Shown: piece after piece, positions 30,600 to 42,760 of the stretch
Numbering within the stretch: position 1 is the stretch's first letter
Layout of the letters: every line of letters begins with the position of its first letter
Origin: Ditylenchus dipsaci
Lineage: Eukaryota > Nematoda > Chromadorea > Rhabditida > Anguinidae
Reading direction: 5' to 3'
Assembly (NCBI GenBank): GCA_004194705.1
Contig: SADC01000196.1
Coordinates: 82,651-146,650 of the forward strand
Length of the DNA: 64,000 nt
Made by a program: the position numbers and the translations under genes
The notes under the pieces: model-generated
What the model saw: the letters and a program-made list of their open reading frames with translations, nothing else
Database searches by the model: none
What the model was told of the DNA's origin: nothing

Positions 30600-31614
30600 A
30601 GCTACGGCTGAACAAATTTCGGACTAGAGACCGTCTAAAGCAAACAAGTGGAATTTTTCCGAATAAAAATAGGGGTTTTTTCATTTCCCATCTAACTTTT
30701 GCATAAAACACCATAAATTTGCATTTTTTGCATACTTCCTTGGTACCAAAATGTAGCGAATTTACTCCTCTATCAAGCCCTCGGTTTTCGTTTGAAAAAA
30801 ATGTGACAAAAAAACTTTCTAGAATCTCAATAAAGTCGACCAGAAAAAACAAAAATTTTGAGCTTTTTAACGGAAATAAATTGTCATTTTGAAATTCTAT
30901 AGGCTTTATGGGCAAGTAATGGCTTATTTGAAATCTCTTAATATGAGGAATTTCTCAGTCCACAGAACTTCACAAAAAAATTATAAAAAACATATCTGAA
31001 ACACAAACAATCATGATCAAAAATTGACCGTTTTTCGAAATTGTTATTTGGTGCCAATTTCTCCTAATGATTATGAATTTGAATGTTGGGCCCTTGTGAT
31101 GTGTGTCATATATAAGAAATTTTTACATCACTGGATTGACAAGGACACGCTCTATCGGTTGAAAATTTTTTTTACCATAAGTATTTTGTACTTTCGCCTT
31201 TCCGCGAGATCTTTTTTTTATTCAAAAAAACAGCTCTCAGGCCAAGAGAATGATGATATAGATTTAAAGCAGCCAACAAAATCAGCATTTTTTTTAAATT
31301 TTTTTCTCTCTTTTACTGTTTCTTTATTACCACGTTAGAACAAGGCAAGAAACGGCTGAAGTGATTGTGACTTTTAAAAACCATAAATTATCTGAATTGC
31401 GAACTTTTTTCCAAATTCTTTCAAATATCTGAATTTGTTGTTTGAAAAAAGTATTTTCAGCAAGCACAGTATCATTTTCTTGCATAAGAGCTGCTATTTC
31501 GAATGAAGAGATATCACCGAAAGGCGATCATTCAAAAAAGTTATGGTGAATAATCATCGATCCGTTTATAAAAATCACCTTGTGCTATTCCAATTTACCT
31601 TAACAACCAATAAC
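30600..31614. other. AT-rich stretch, no gene seen
   Basis: Small ORFs lack splice support or recognisable composition. Confidence 0.4.
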
Positions 31615-32007
31615 CATACCTGCACGGGCGCCGGCGCCAGGGAAAATTTCACCATTTTCGGTCGCCGGCGCCCGATTTCATATTGGCGCCGGCGCCTAGC
31701 TCCGAAAACACCGCAGTACTGCATTTTTTTAAATTTTGTTGACATTTTAAAGTTTTTTTTAGTATTTTTCTTGTATCGTGATAGCTAGAAAACAAATTTT
31801 TTAAGTTGAACACATATCATAAACCCGGCGCCGCCTCTTTTGATGCGTCGGCACCAGGATGGCGCCAGCGCCAGCGCGAATTATCAAAGGTGGACCGGCG
31901 CCGATACGGCCCAGCGCCGAATTCAAAGTGGCGCCGGCGGCGCCGCCCGGCGCCGATTCTTGAAAGGCCGGCGCCCGGGTCGGCATTTTTGAGAGCGTGC
32001 AGGTATG
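31615..32007. mobile_element. GC-rich hAT-type MITE, TSD CCAATAAC
   Basis: The 8-bp direct repeat CCAATAAC lies at 31607-31614 and 32008-32015. Ends are CATACCTGCACG and its inverse. Subterminal regions are packed with GGCGCCGGCGCC and related palindromes, making this the most CG-dense spot in the window. The middle (31720-31800) is AT-rich. No coding function; the Arg-rich ORFs across it are artefacts. Confidence 0.88.
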
Positions 32008-32015
32008 CCAATAAC

Positions 32016-34860
32016 CACCACCGATAAAATTGACTAACAGATAAAATTTATCTGCCAGATAAAATTTTGCAATTCTGCTGTTAGGACCACCTCCCCTTAC
32101 CTGAAATTTATGAAAGTAACCCTGAAACAATTCTTTAACTTTTTTTTCAGCTTATCACAATATGAGAAACACACAGCAACAATTTCTGATCTAAAAATTT
32201 GAATTTTTTCTTGAAACAGTCCGGCTAGATTTCCTTCAAAGTGGATGGTCTTTTTAGGTATTTTATAGTCATTTTTCGATGACTTTATTACAGTAAGGAT
32301 TAGGCTTAGGCTACGCTAGGTCAGCTTTAGTTAGGACGGACTCAAACGTGCTGCACAGAGCAGATAAATTTATCTATCAGATGAAATACAAATTATTATT
32401 ATTGGCTTGTTCACGTTGTTCGACTTAGAGTAGCCTAGAGTCATCTAAAACCACTAAAAGTTAGTTTTTGGGAGATTTTCTATAAGGAAATTAAGTTATA
32501 TGCTGATGCAATGTGACTAAGATATATCAACACCTTCAAATTTCACCTCGAGCTCTAACTCTTACTTGAGGTACATGAACACATCTCTAGTACGAGTTAG
32601 AATGAGAGTAGGTATTAGAGGTGTTCATTAAAATCTTTCATGAGTTTCAATTTTTTCAATGATCTCATACTTATATTTTAGAAACACCGAACATTTCAAT
32701 TAATATTCTTCTAATTAAATTATAATAGTGAAACTTATTCGTCACTTGTCTGTTGTTTTATATAAAAGAAATGTTTAGGAATGAAAAATTTGTCTGACAG
32801 ATGAATTGACAGATAAAATGCCAATAGTCTATCTGACGCAAATTATGGCTGTAACTAATTTCACTCACCAAATTACTGATGTACCCCTTCAAATTTGTTT
32901 GAATTTTAAGCAAAATACTCGTTCACCCCACCAGATTATTCATTTAACTCACCAAATTATTCATTCACCCCATCAAATTTGAATTTGTACCAAAATACTG
33001 CAATAAATTTTGCGTAATCCGAATTTTTATTCAAAAAATGACTTAGGTTGCTCAGAATTTCAGCCCGGATTGGCCTGAAGCTGCTGAAGTTTGATTTTTC
33101 GAGGGTTTACTAAAAAGGTAAAGTTTTGGCGGCGATTTGATTGAGCAGATCAGGATTCTAGTCGGATGGAATAAATGGTTCAGAATTCCATCTTGCACCA
33201 TTTTTAAAACACTTAAACCACGGTAGGCACTTATTTCGGGTATTTAGATACTGGTTTGAAGCAGTTTCAGATGGTTTCGGGTGGTTTTGAGGTGCTTTGG
33301 AATATGTCTAGAATTCTTAAGGGTGGGTGTCAATTGGGGGGTTGACAAATTCCAAGCAAAATATTTTATCAAGAATTTAGCAATAGTATTATGATGGGTT
33401 TCACTAAATCATTCAGAATTATCTAATGAATCCCATTATAAAATAATATACAAGCACTATTCAAAAAATAATTATGGAACCTGCAGGGACTCTTCACACG
33501 AAGTTTTCAGATTTAATCCTCAACCCGCCCTATTGTCAACTCCTTTAATCGATTTTCCGTGAAAAGTTGACCCTTTTTAATAAAACCCCAGACACTAACT
33601 TTCAGGGGCTTCTGTCCACTCCGGGGTGTTTTTTTTTGAGTATAAAATTTGGTTTCCCGCAAAATTTACTGCTGTGTTTCACTAAAAATACAAACTTCGG
33701 ATGGGTAAACGAGTATTTTTCTGAAAAATTCAAATTTGGTGGGGCAAAAAATTAATTTGGAAGAGTGCATCAGTAATTTGGTGTAATGAAACAATTTCAG
33801 CCTAAGTTTATTAGATCAGAGAAATCTGTATTCATTTGCAGAATTTCGAAAATCGGTCTATGAACATCTTATGGCTGTTTAAAAATGTCAGGAATTTTCG
33901 GACCACCCTGTACATTGAAAAAGTGACCTTTTACAATATTTTCATGCCCAACAGATTACAAATTAATGAAACTTAAAAGACATAATCTTTAAGAATGAAC
34001 TACCCTCTCGAGAGGCCTGCCCGTGCCGCAATTTTTTTATACTTTTAGAACTATCTTGTAAAAAATTTCATGGGGAGTTCATTTTGGTTAAAAATTTTCG
34101 TTTCTGCACGTCCTCACATGGTCCAATTCATTACTCAGATGATCTGATCCACTTCTGTTATGGTTTGATCTACTTCAAAAAATAGTCTACTATATCACGA
34201 ATGAATACCACCAGCTAAGTACAATTATCTGGGTACCACCATCTCGGTGCCACTACCTGGGAGCTCAAAACAAATACAACTACTAGATACTACTACCTAG
34301 GTACTACGACCTAGGCATGTCCGCCTGTTGACGAATTTACCAGTTAACGACTTCACCGTTGACGAGTTCACCGTTGACAAATTAACCGTCGCTTAAGCAA
34401 AACATCGCAGTTTTGCTTGTTTTAAAGATTATGTATCAATACTTTCATGTATTCAAGCTAAATCAAATTATGAATTTAGTTATCACCGAATTTTCACAAT
34501 GAAAGAAGTGATTTCAAAGGAGAACTTTATCCAAACAAAAATCTTTTATCGACTCTAGCAGTCATCTAAATTCCTTTTATTCATCCTTGTCCCAGAAAGC
34601 TCCTACACCACCTGAACAATTTCTGCTTTCCCATTCCAATCAAAAGAAGCAAAGTATTGCTCTGCAGAAAAGCACAGTGAATCAACTTATCAGTCCTAAT
34701 ACAGTTTTGTGCCCTATAAAAAGAGGTATGAAATTTTTTAAATCTGTGCTGTATTTATTTAACACGTCTAGTGCCAAAGTGAAAAGTTGTTTATTTCGTG
34801 CAGAATTTTTCGCTGATTATTTTTATGTAATACGTAAGGGAAGTTTTAAAAATTGAAAAG
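32016..34860. other. Region of decayed repeats, no gene seen
   Basis: CAGATAAAATTT-type units at 32030-32075, 32360-32390 and 32790-32825 are spread through the left part. 33000-33600 belongs to the dispersed family shared with 13780-14060 and 41340-41640. GTACCACC-type units lie at 34195-34320, and GTTGACGAATTTACC-like units at 34325-34385 recall the array ends of the 2360-3505 element. No exon recognised. Confidence 0.5.
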
Positions 34861-34899
34861 AAAACAAACCATTTACCGAATAACCTCTATTAAATTTTT

Positions 34900-35820
34900 T
34901 GCCTTTCCGAAATTTTGCCTTTTTCGGCTATCGGATACCGGACGCCAAAAAGTGGCGTATATCGGGTATCGAATGTCGGATATCTGGTATGGCCCTGGTG
35001 CAGGACTTTTTGCTGATCATTTCGAAAATATATTGATCTTAGTTTTGAAAATTTAAAAAAATAAAATGACGTTTGCAATTGCTCGTTTGCTTATAATGTT
35101 CAACATTTTCAAAATATGTATTTCTCTAAAAATCTGAAAGTTTATTAAACAACTAATTGCTCAACAAAATCTTAGAATTCTTTTTCTAAAAATTTCATTT
35201 GTGCAACAATGCATTGCGTATTTCATTAAGATACCGTATAACCTCTATTAAACGGGCACCCCTACAGTTAACGTTTTTCAAATTTGCTTTGCTTTTTTAA
35301 CCCCAATATTGTTTATTTTCGGAACGGACGACCACTCATTTTGCAGAGCTTCACAAACTCTACAAAATGAGTGGTCGTCCGTTTCGAAAAATAAAACAAT
35401 ATTGGGGTTAAAAAAGCAAAGCAAATTTGAAAAAATAATAACTGAGGGGCGCCCGTTTAATAGAGTTTATACGGTATCTTAATGAAATACGCAATGCATT
35501 GTTGCACAAATGAAATTTTTAGAAAAAAGAAATTCTAAGATTTTGTTTGAGCAATTAGTTGTTTAATAAACTTTCAGATTTAGATAACATAATTTGAAAA
35601 TGTTGAAACATATAAGCAAAACGAGCAATTGCAAACGTCATTTTATTTATTTAAATTTTCAAAACTAAGATCATATATTTTCGAAATGATCAGCAAAAAG
35701 TCCTGCACCAGGGCCATACCAGATATCCGACATTCGATACCCGATATACGCCACTTTTTGGCATCCGATATCGGTATCCGATATCCGAAAAAAGGCAAAT
35801 TTCCGATAAATCGGATAAGC
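34900..35820. mobile_element. Long hairpin element with nested MITE
   Basis: Arms match from GCCAAAAAGTGGCGTATATC and TGCAGGACTTTTTGCTGATC inward to ACCGTATAACCTC. GATATCCG-type units alternate in the outer ends. The centre is the separate hairpin MITE 35234-35474, so the outer element was either palindromic before or had this MITE exactly at its loop. Confidence 0.75.
35234..35474. mobile_element. CCGTATAACCTCTATTAAAC hairpin MITE
   Basis: A 241-bp nearly perfect palindrome, TA on both sides, with stem through CCAATATTGTTTTATTTT and GACGACCACTCATTTTG. Solo ends of the same family occur near 11709, 22690, 25818 and 38347. Confidence 0.82.
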
Positions 35821-35856
35821 ATAGGTATTTTCAGATTATTTTCGAAAATCTCTATA

Positions 35857-36020
35857 CAGTCAAACCGCGATAATCCGCCACCCCGCTAAACCGCCACCCT
35901 CGATAAGCCTGATTTGGTTGGCCGTCAGAGAAACTCATCAAAGTACCCCCACTAAATCGCACTTCGATAATCCGCCACCCTCGGATCGGTACCATGGGTG
36001 GCGGATTATCGTGGTGACTG
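35857..36020. mobile_element. pogo/Tc1-type MITE, CAGTCAAACCGCG family
   Basis: A 164-bp element with ends CAGTCAAACCGCGATAATCC and GGATTATCGTGGTGACTG, TA on both sides. The interior repeats TAATCCGCCACC. Non-coding. Confidence 0.88.
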
Positions 36021-36039
36021 TATAGTATTTGGTAGGTCG

Positions 36040-36460
36040 CGTGGGTGTGTCGTCTCTTTTGTGTTAAAGCCTAATTGCTCTATTATGTAAATGTAAGGTG
36101 TCTTCACAATACCAAAAACATTTATACTTAGGCCTTCACAATACGAATGTAAACCTAAATGAAATTTTTGACTTACCCTCACTTTATTTCCAAAAGTTAG
36201 TTTTTTTTACCCAAATACCGATGTTTTAAAGTTTTATAACTAGCATTGAACTCCTTATAATCAATAGAACTTGTAGTATTCTCTGAAAATATGAATTCAA
36301 TTTTCATTTACAGGAAGGGTGAATGTGAAAAATTGTGAAGGGGCAAGTGCAAATGTAAATGTCAGTGTTGATGTAAGTATGAATAAGGGTGTTCACAATA
36401 CCAAAAAGATTTACACTTACATTCACATTACACTTACGCTTTAAAATTGTGATAGAGCTT
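36040..36460. repeat. Inverted repeat with TTACACTTACATTCAC units
   Basis: Left (36060-36170) and right (36300-36440) parts contain facing copies of AATGTAAATGTAA / TTACACTTACATT and TTCACAATACCAAAAA. Probably a decayed fold-back element. Confidence 0.55.
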
Positions 36461-36659
36461 AATTTTTTGCCATTTTTTTAATTTTTGCCAGATATCTTAC
36501 TAGAAATAGCATGTGAAAGCTCTATTTCGAGAAAAAATTGAGGTAGCCGTTGAAAAAGAAATTTAATTACTTGCAAATTTGAGATTGCTGATTTGAACAT
36601 AAGCTCGGGTAGATTCACGTGTTCAAACTCAAATTTTTGCTATTTTGCAAAATGTTGTC

Positions 36660-37660
36660 GGATATCGGACAATACTATTTTCTGGCGCAAAAACACTTTT
36701 TTGGCGCGAATCACTTTTTGGCGCAAATCCACTTTTTTGGAGCAAATTTTTTTTGCGTGATTTGATTGAAAGTTTTCAACTTTTTTGAAAAAGTTTTAAC
36801 ATCTTCATGTAGCCCTGCGACTCTAGTTATTAATGAAGTGTATTTATTTCATCATCTTTGAAAAATGTAATACAAAAAGGTTAAAATATGAACCAAATAA
36901 GAGCAACAATTTGTTCATATTGGGTTGGTGCATAAGTTCGCGGTGTTTTTATACACCCTTTCCAAGCTTTCTGCATGGTTTCATAAGTCCAACATAAGAC
37001 ATGCTACTGAAAATTGACAGATAGGTCTCGGAATCAAAATTTGTTATGAAAAACAGATCAAATTTTTATTATGGGTTCGTAATTAAAATTAAAAGTTGAC
37101 CCTACTATAGAATATCCTTTTACCCCCCCCCCAAAATCCACCTTTTAAAACTTAAGTAAAAAGTACCCAAATATATGTCCCAGACGCTGGCCTACCCCCA
37201 AGCCTAAGGGCTAAGCCTAAACTTGTTGTTTGCAAGAGTAGTTACAGCGATTTTATAAGGTCGGATTTTCGGCGGGGGGGGGGGGGGTATTCTATAGTAG
37301 CGCCTAAAAGTTTTAAACTAAAACACGAAATTACAATTTGGAAACCCATCAATAAAATTTGTTCTAATTTTACAAATCAAATAGCATGCATTTATAAAAC
37401 TTATAAACCTATGCAGAAACCTTGCGGAGACTGTATAATAAAACGCGAATTTATGGACCAATCCAACACTTTTACCTTTTGTATTACATTTTTTTAAGAT
37501 GATGAAATAAATGATGCCTCATTAGAAACAAAAGTCGCAGGGCTACATGATGATGTTAAAGCTTTTAAGAAAAATTGAAATTTTCAATCTAATGATGCAA
37601 ACAAAAAATTTGCGCTAAAAAAGTGGATTTGCCCCAAAGAAAAAGTGATGTTTTTTCGAT
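36660..37660. mobile_element. Fold-back element with GGCGCAAATCCAC arrays
   Basis: The left end has four units of TTTTTGGCGCAAATCCAC type (36680-36755) and the right end two inverted units (37605-37650). The arms then pair through TAGCCCTGCGACTC and ATTTCATCATC to about 36900 and 37480. A mariner-like element is nested in the centre. No target duplication could be read. Confidence 0.65.
36920..37466. mobile_element. Mariner-like non-autonomous element
   Basis: Ends TTGGGTTGGTGCATAAGTTC and, inverted at the right, TTGGATTGGTCCATAAATTC resemble mariner termini (the TTAGGTTGG...AAGT class). The left is preceded by TA; the right lacks a clear TA. The interior holds a run of 14 G at 37274-37287 and no transposase. 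Decayed relatives lie near 26.3, 42.1 and 47.6 kb. Confidence 0.65.
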
Positions 37661-37881
37661 GTTTTAGCGCTTTTAACGTGTAGAGAACGTGTTTTTAGGA
37701 CGCGGCAGACCAGTTTTTGAAAAAAAAATTGACCAAAAATCGACTTTTTGCCTTGGTGGACCAAGGTTAAACATCCTGGAAGGTACCTGGATACCTTATT
37801 TTTTATATACATTAGGGTATTCTACCTCATTTTGATCACAGGAGCTGTGCAAAAAGAGTCTCTATATGCATTTTTGATCAA

Positions 37882-38100
37882 ATCACCGATTTTTTCAACT
37901 TTTTCAAAAAAATATTATTAGACTTTTCAATCATAACTTTTTTAATTAGCTTGAATTCTGTATTCTATAACTCATTATATTCTTAAATAAGTTTGTTTTC
38001 AGTAAACTCTTTTTGAAAAATATAAGATATCGTAAAAAGTCTAATAATATTTTTTTTGAAAAAATTGAAAAAATCGTGCCACACCCCCCCCCCCCCCCAA
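37882..38100. repeat. Hairpin with 15-C run
   Basis: Stem CCGATTTTTTCAACTTTTTC pairs with its inverse at 38060-38078, continuing through ATATTATTAGACTTTT. A run of 15 C (38084-38098) follows just outside the right arm. Confidence 0.65.
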
Positions 38101-39484
38101 AGTAAATAAGTTCCGTTAAAAGTGCTAAAACATCGAAAAAACACATTTAGCGTGTTTTGGAGGACACCGAATAACCCACTTTAGCCGATGCTTTTGCAAA
38201 AAGCTTTTGTTGCCCTTTTATTGGGAATATTGGACTCTAGGCTGGATTTAGGTGGGACTTCTGTCTTCAAGCCTTATTTTCGGTAATTTTTGCAAACCTA
38301 TGGTCAAATAAGTACAAACTGGCCTGATAACACATTTCGGTACTTACCGTATTTTCTATATTAAGGAACCCCTCTCTAATAATGAAAAACTCTCCCCCCC
38401 TTCTATTTTTTACTAGAATTTTAGAGTTAAGGTCATTTTGGATTGAGAATTTTGAGAGTCCAGAACCCAGAAAAAGTGCGTAAACCATTCATTAGTCACA
38501 CTTTCCTATGCTGGCTTAGGTTAGGCTTTTTGTTTGAAAGGGAAGTTACAGCGATGTTTGAAAAGGTCCGATTCATGGGGGAGGGGTAAGGGTATTCGCT
38601 ACTAGCGCCGACAAAATCTTAAATGAAGTACAGTTGGCAGCCCTGCACTGCACGTGTTAATTAATCTCTCAAATTACTATCTAATATATCCCAAACCTTC
38701 AAGTGAATCACAAATTTCCCCCTTTTTGTATAAATTACAGATCAGAAGAAGGCAAGCTTAGTTTAAGACCCTGTATGCATCCAGAGTCACTTTCGAATGA
38801 TGTTGGAGAATTTTGAGGAATACAGGTACCTGTTTAGGTTGGCTTACCCTGGTCCCCCAAAAACAAAAAAGTCATATTTTAGTCAAAATTTGAAAAAAAA
38901 CGACTTTTTATATCAAAAAGTTTCGAAAACAGCTTAATTGAGAGATGTCTAAACATGATTCACGAAAAATTAAAAAATGGGCGCCCGACTAAAAAATAAG
39001 CCAAAAGTAAGGGTGAGATTAGGCTTGGGGACGGGACAAAATCCCACGGAATTTCGGTTTGGGAATCCCGAAAATTTTTGGAATCCCGAATCCCGCCGGG
39101 GCCCAAATACTCAAGCCCAGGTAAGATCAAGAGGTAAATCAGAAATGAACGAGATAGATAAAGAGAAATGTGTTGGTACCAGTGTTGGGGTATTCAGCTA
39201 GTGGTGCCTAATTTGTAGTACTAGTTAGTCGTACTAGTGGGGGCACTTACATGGTAAAGCTCAGGTGGTATCCACATGGTGGTACTCAGTCAGTTGAACT
39301 TGGATAGTGATACCCATGTCCGCAACTTTTCGTCGCAGTTGTAGAGAACCCCCCTACTTGACCGGTAAAATTGCACTTCATATGCTGTCGTAATCGAGTC
39401 ACTCGCATGGTTGTACCCAGTTAATCGTACCTAAATGTAGTACTCAATTGGTGTAACCTAGGTGGTGGTACGGAGGGTTTAGTA
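38101..39484. other. Repeat-rich stretch, no gene seen
   Basis: Contains an ACCGTATTTTC solo end near 38347, a fragment with GGCAGCCCTGCACTG near 38635, and inverse GTACCACC-type motifs (GGTGGTACC) at 39180-39480. No exon recognised. Confidence 0.45.
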
Positions 39485-40183
39485 ACTGGTGTACCAAAAG
39501 TCCTTGGGGAGATTTTGAGCTCACTTTTTAAATAAAAATTTAAAGATGAGAAAATTCCGAAAAAATAGATTTTGTAGCCCTGAATCTGCTCTTTCAAATA
39601 GCATATTGCTTTAAGCTTGACTATTTTGAATAAGTCACTATTTGGCTCCAACACTTGTCTGGTCATTCGAGAAGGTTACCAACGTTTTTCATCACTTTAA
39701 CTGGTCAAATGTTTTATTGAATTTTAAGTGTCACTACAAAATTTCATCACATGTTGTAGCGCAGCTCAAGAGCTACAAAACCCATATTACAGAATGATTT
39801 TTGAAGATCTAAGTGTTGAGATATGCCCTTTTGGAAAAAATCAATTTCCTGAAAAATTGACCAAAATGAAAGTTTTTGCCAATTTTTCGGATTTTGGTCA
39901 TTTTTTCAAGAAATTGATTTTTTTCCAAAAGGCCATATCTCAACACTTAGATCTTCAAAAATCATTCTGTAATATGAGTTTTGTAGCTCTTGAGCTGCGC
40001 TACAACATGGTGATGAAATTTTGTAGTGACACTTAAAATTCAATAAAACATTTGACCAGTTAAAGTGATGAAAACGTGAGCAGATTCAGGTCTACAAAAC
40101 CTATTTTTCGGAATTTCTCATCGTTGAATTTTTATTTTAAAAAGTGAGCTCAAATCTCCCCAAGGACTTTTTGGTACACCAGT
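39485..40183. mobile_element. ACTGGTGTACC hairpin element
   Basis: A 699-bp near-palindrome flanked by TA with ends ACTGGTGTACCAAAAAGTCC. The central 350 bp pair almost perfectly around a centre near 39873 (GGCCATATCTCAACACTTAG against its inverse). The left arm has about 80 extra bases at 39590-39690. A + strand ORF of 102 codons across the centre is an artefact of the palindrome. Confidence 0.85.
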
Positions 40184-40239
40184 TATAATAGACCTTTTTA
40201 ATGAGCATCAGACTATTCGATGAGGTATATTAGACTGTA

Positions 40240-40330
40240 TTGGCAGGTGGATCACTACTTGGGTAATACCTAAGCACCTCAGTACCACCACAACCAGTAC
40301 TTCCACGTACTTCCTTCGCTTTCCTTTCGG
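40240..40330. repeat. GTACCACC-type minisatellite
   Basis: Units like AGTACCACCACA and ACTTCCACGTAC; the same motif in opposite orientation precedes the hairpin at 39180-39480. Confidence 0.5.
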
Positions 40331-40585
40331 AGGTTGCATGTTACACTAAAAATTACATGAAAACGTGAGAAATGAAGCGCTGATTAAAAATGAATTGAAG
40401 TCGCGCTCTCTTTTACGAGAAACCGTTCTTTACAGGAAACGGCTTTCAGGGAAACGGCTTCACAAGGAAACAGTTGGCTCTAGTTAACTTGAGGTACAGA
40501 AACAATTTCTCATTTTCTGAGGGGCTCGATCAAACTACACAATAACAGAACTTCTCTTTTAATACTTATACAAAACTCAAATTAA

Positions 40586-40807
40586 GCAATAAAAAGGGAG
40601 AGCCGGAGACTTTCATCAAAATCAAACAGCCAGACAACATTCTTCCAAGGGAAAAAATGTTTCCGATGTATGATGATCTGCCAATTTGTGATGGTGCTGA
40701 TTATGTTTACTGTGTTTGCTGCAGTCATCACTGGTTTGGTCATTCTAGCCATTTCCGTGATGGACATGGTGAACGATGCGCTCAAAAAAATTGAGAATGG
40801 TTTGTAA
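40586..40807 (+). CDS. Small membrane-spanning protein fragment
   Basis: The open frame (73 codons to a TAA at 40805-40807) has a basic N-terminal part (KRESRRLSSKSNSQTTFFQG), CFRCMMIC, then a 28-residue hydrophobic segment (QFVMVLIMFTVFAAVITGLV and on) and a charged tail, MVNDALKKIENGL. That layout suits a single-pass, tail-anchored or terminal membrane exon. No in-frame ATG precedes the hydrophobic part except within CMMIC, so it is probably the last exon of a longer gene; no acceptor could be fixed. The opposite-strand ORF is a shadow. Confidence 0.45.
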   Translation, partial: AIKRESRRLSSKSNSQTTFFQGKKCFRCMMICQFVMVLIMFTVFAAVITGLVILAISVMDMVNDALKKIENGL

Positions 40808-40849
40808 ACAAATTAATAAACGATATTTTGTTTCAAGAAACTTTTTTTA

Positions 40850-42350
40850 GCTTTGGCTCAGGTGGAATATTGTATGCGCTATTTCCAATTTCACAAAAAA
40901 ATAACTTGTTTCAGCAATTAATTATGTTACCAATCGTAAGTTGCAATTTAAATTTTAAAAGTTCAAACTAATGTTTTCGGCCACATAAAATAACGGGTGT
41001 CTAAAAATGTTGGCAACGAACTGTTAAGCTAATTATTTAAAGTCAAAATATTGATACAGCTAATTTTCAGAAATTAAGTTTTATAGCATTGTTCATCTTC
41101 TTTTGGATAGTGGTTTATTTTTTATTTTTTTTGCCAAAAAGGATTTTACTCTAAACACTTGATGTGATGCCACTGCATATACCCTCCCTGATGATTTTTG
41201 GAGGGTACCTAAAGGCTTATTTATTTGGTCTGCAAAAAAGATGATTTATCTCATGAAAAAGGTTATTTATCTCAGGAAAATAAGATATCACGAAATCACG
41301 TTTCATTTCATTTATGTCACCAAAAAGTTTACTTTGTGTATTTTAATTTCTAAACTTTGCGGGAATTTCAATTTTTAGTCAAAAAGTAACTTGGATTCTC
41401 AGAATCACCTCAGAGGGGCCAGAAGCCCTGAAAGTTGGTTTTAAGGGGGTTTTTTAATGGGGAGCATTTTGCGAAAAATCGATTGAGTGGTCGGATTCCA
41501 GTCAGATGTGTTAATCGCTCAGATTCCACTCTAAACCATTCTTACAACCTCAGACCACCCTAAGCATTGATTGTTCATGATTGTTTTTGTGGTTTGAGGT
41601 GGTTGACAATGTTAAGGGTGGATTCTGAGCCCTTACCTTTTAGCTAAATCAAAATTCTGACATTTTGACACTTCTAATTCTGCTCAAGACAATAAACATA
41701 ATTTTTCAAAAAACTTGAAATGAGCTATTCGAATGTTTACTGTCTTGAGCAGTGTTGCGCATTAGGCTCGTTTGCGAGCGAGCAGCTCGCGTCCTTTTAC
41801 GCCCTTACAGCCCCACAAGTCAATGTTTGAAGTACCTGATTTCAGTTGGCACAAAACACAAGCTTTCTGATTCGCTTCACAAGTTTCAGTATAAATGTCA
41901 TTAAAAGTGCCAGATAAGTTCCGACATCAAAACAAATTTGTAAAATGAGAACAAAAATTTTAATGGTCAAATTTCAATCACGTGCGATAAATATTAATTT
42001 CGAAACCCATCAAAAAATTTTGTATAAAGTACTCAAATTATTGGATGTCAATTTTGAGTGCGTCTTATAGTGAAGCCCTATAAAACCATGCAGAAACCTT
42101 GCAGCTGTGCATAATTAACCGCGAAATGTGATATCCCAATACACAAACTCTCCGTAAATGGTTTCGCATAAAAACTGTTTCACACAAAAGTTAAAATGAA
42201 TAAATAATTTTTAACACTCATTTTATTGAAAATTCATTTAGTTGTTCAAAACAATCCGCTACCAACCTCTACAGCAAATTTGAAAAATTATACCGTGCTA
42301 TATTGAATTAATTTAATCAATCTTCCTATGTATGATAGATGTATCCTATA
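40850..42350. other. Repeat-derived stretch, no gene seen
   Basis: 41340-41640 is a third copy of the dispersed family seen at 13780 and 33000. 42000-42130 contains a decayed mariner-like end (CCTTGCAGCTGTGCATAATT). No exon recognised. Confidence 0.45.
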
Positions 42351-42697
42351 CAGGGTGTGTCAAGAAATTTAATTCTTTGAAAGGCCATAACTTTTTTCTA
42401 GATCGAATTCCGAAAATCTGTAAGCAACACTCGACTCAGAAAATATTCAAGTTTTGTGGTATATAATGTGATGACATGATTTTCGCTCGGCCACCTTCCC
42501 TGTGGTTTGACTACCCATTCCATATGCCATCCATAGATCAGGACCCAAACCACAAGAGGGACCAAGCGAAAATGTGCTTTTCACATTAAATACCAAAATT
42601 GTATATTTTCTGAGTCGAGTAGTGCTTACAGATTTTCGGAATGCGATCTAAAAAAAAGGATGGCCTTCAAGTGTATCAAATTTCTTGACACACCTTG
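42351..42697. mobile_element. CAGGGTGTGTCAAGAAATTT hairpin MITE
   Basis: A 347-bp element with TA on both sides and arms that pair through AGATTTTCGG and CGACTCAGAAAATAT; the 120-bp centre is less symmetric. One more member of the group with CAGGGTG ends. Confidence 0.85.
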
Positions 42698-42760
42698 TAT
42701 AATATATATGATCTTGAATAATAAGACTATCTATTTATTATAATAGAGCCAGACCCCAAC

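Noticed and set aside
31801..32130. Arg/Gly/Ala-rich ORFs on both strands
   Set aside because: They are translations of the GGCGCC palindromes in the hAT-type MITE at 31615-32007.
39728..40036. 102-codon + strand ORF
   Set aside because: It spans the centre of a near-perfect palindrome, so both halves mirror each other; not a gene.
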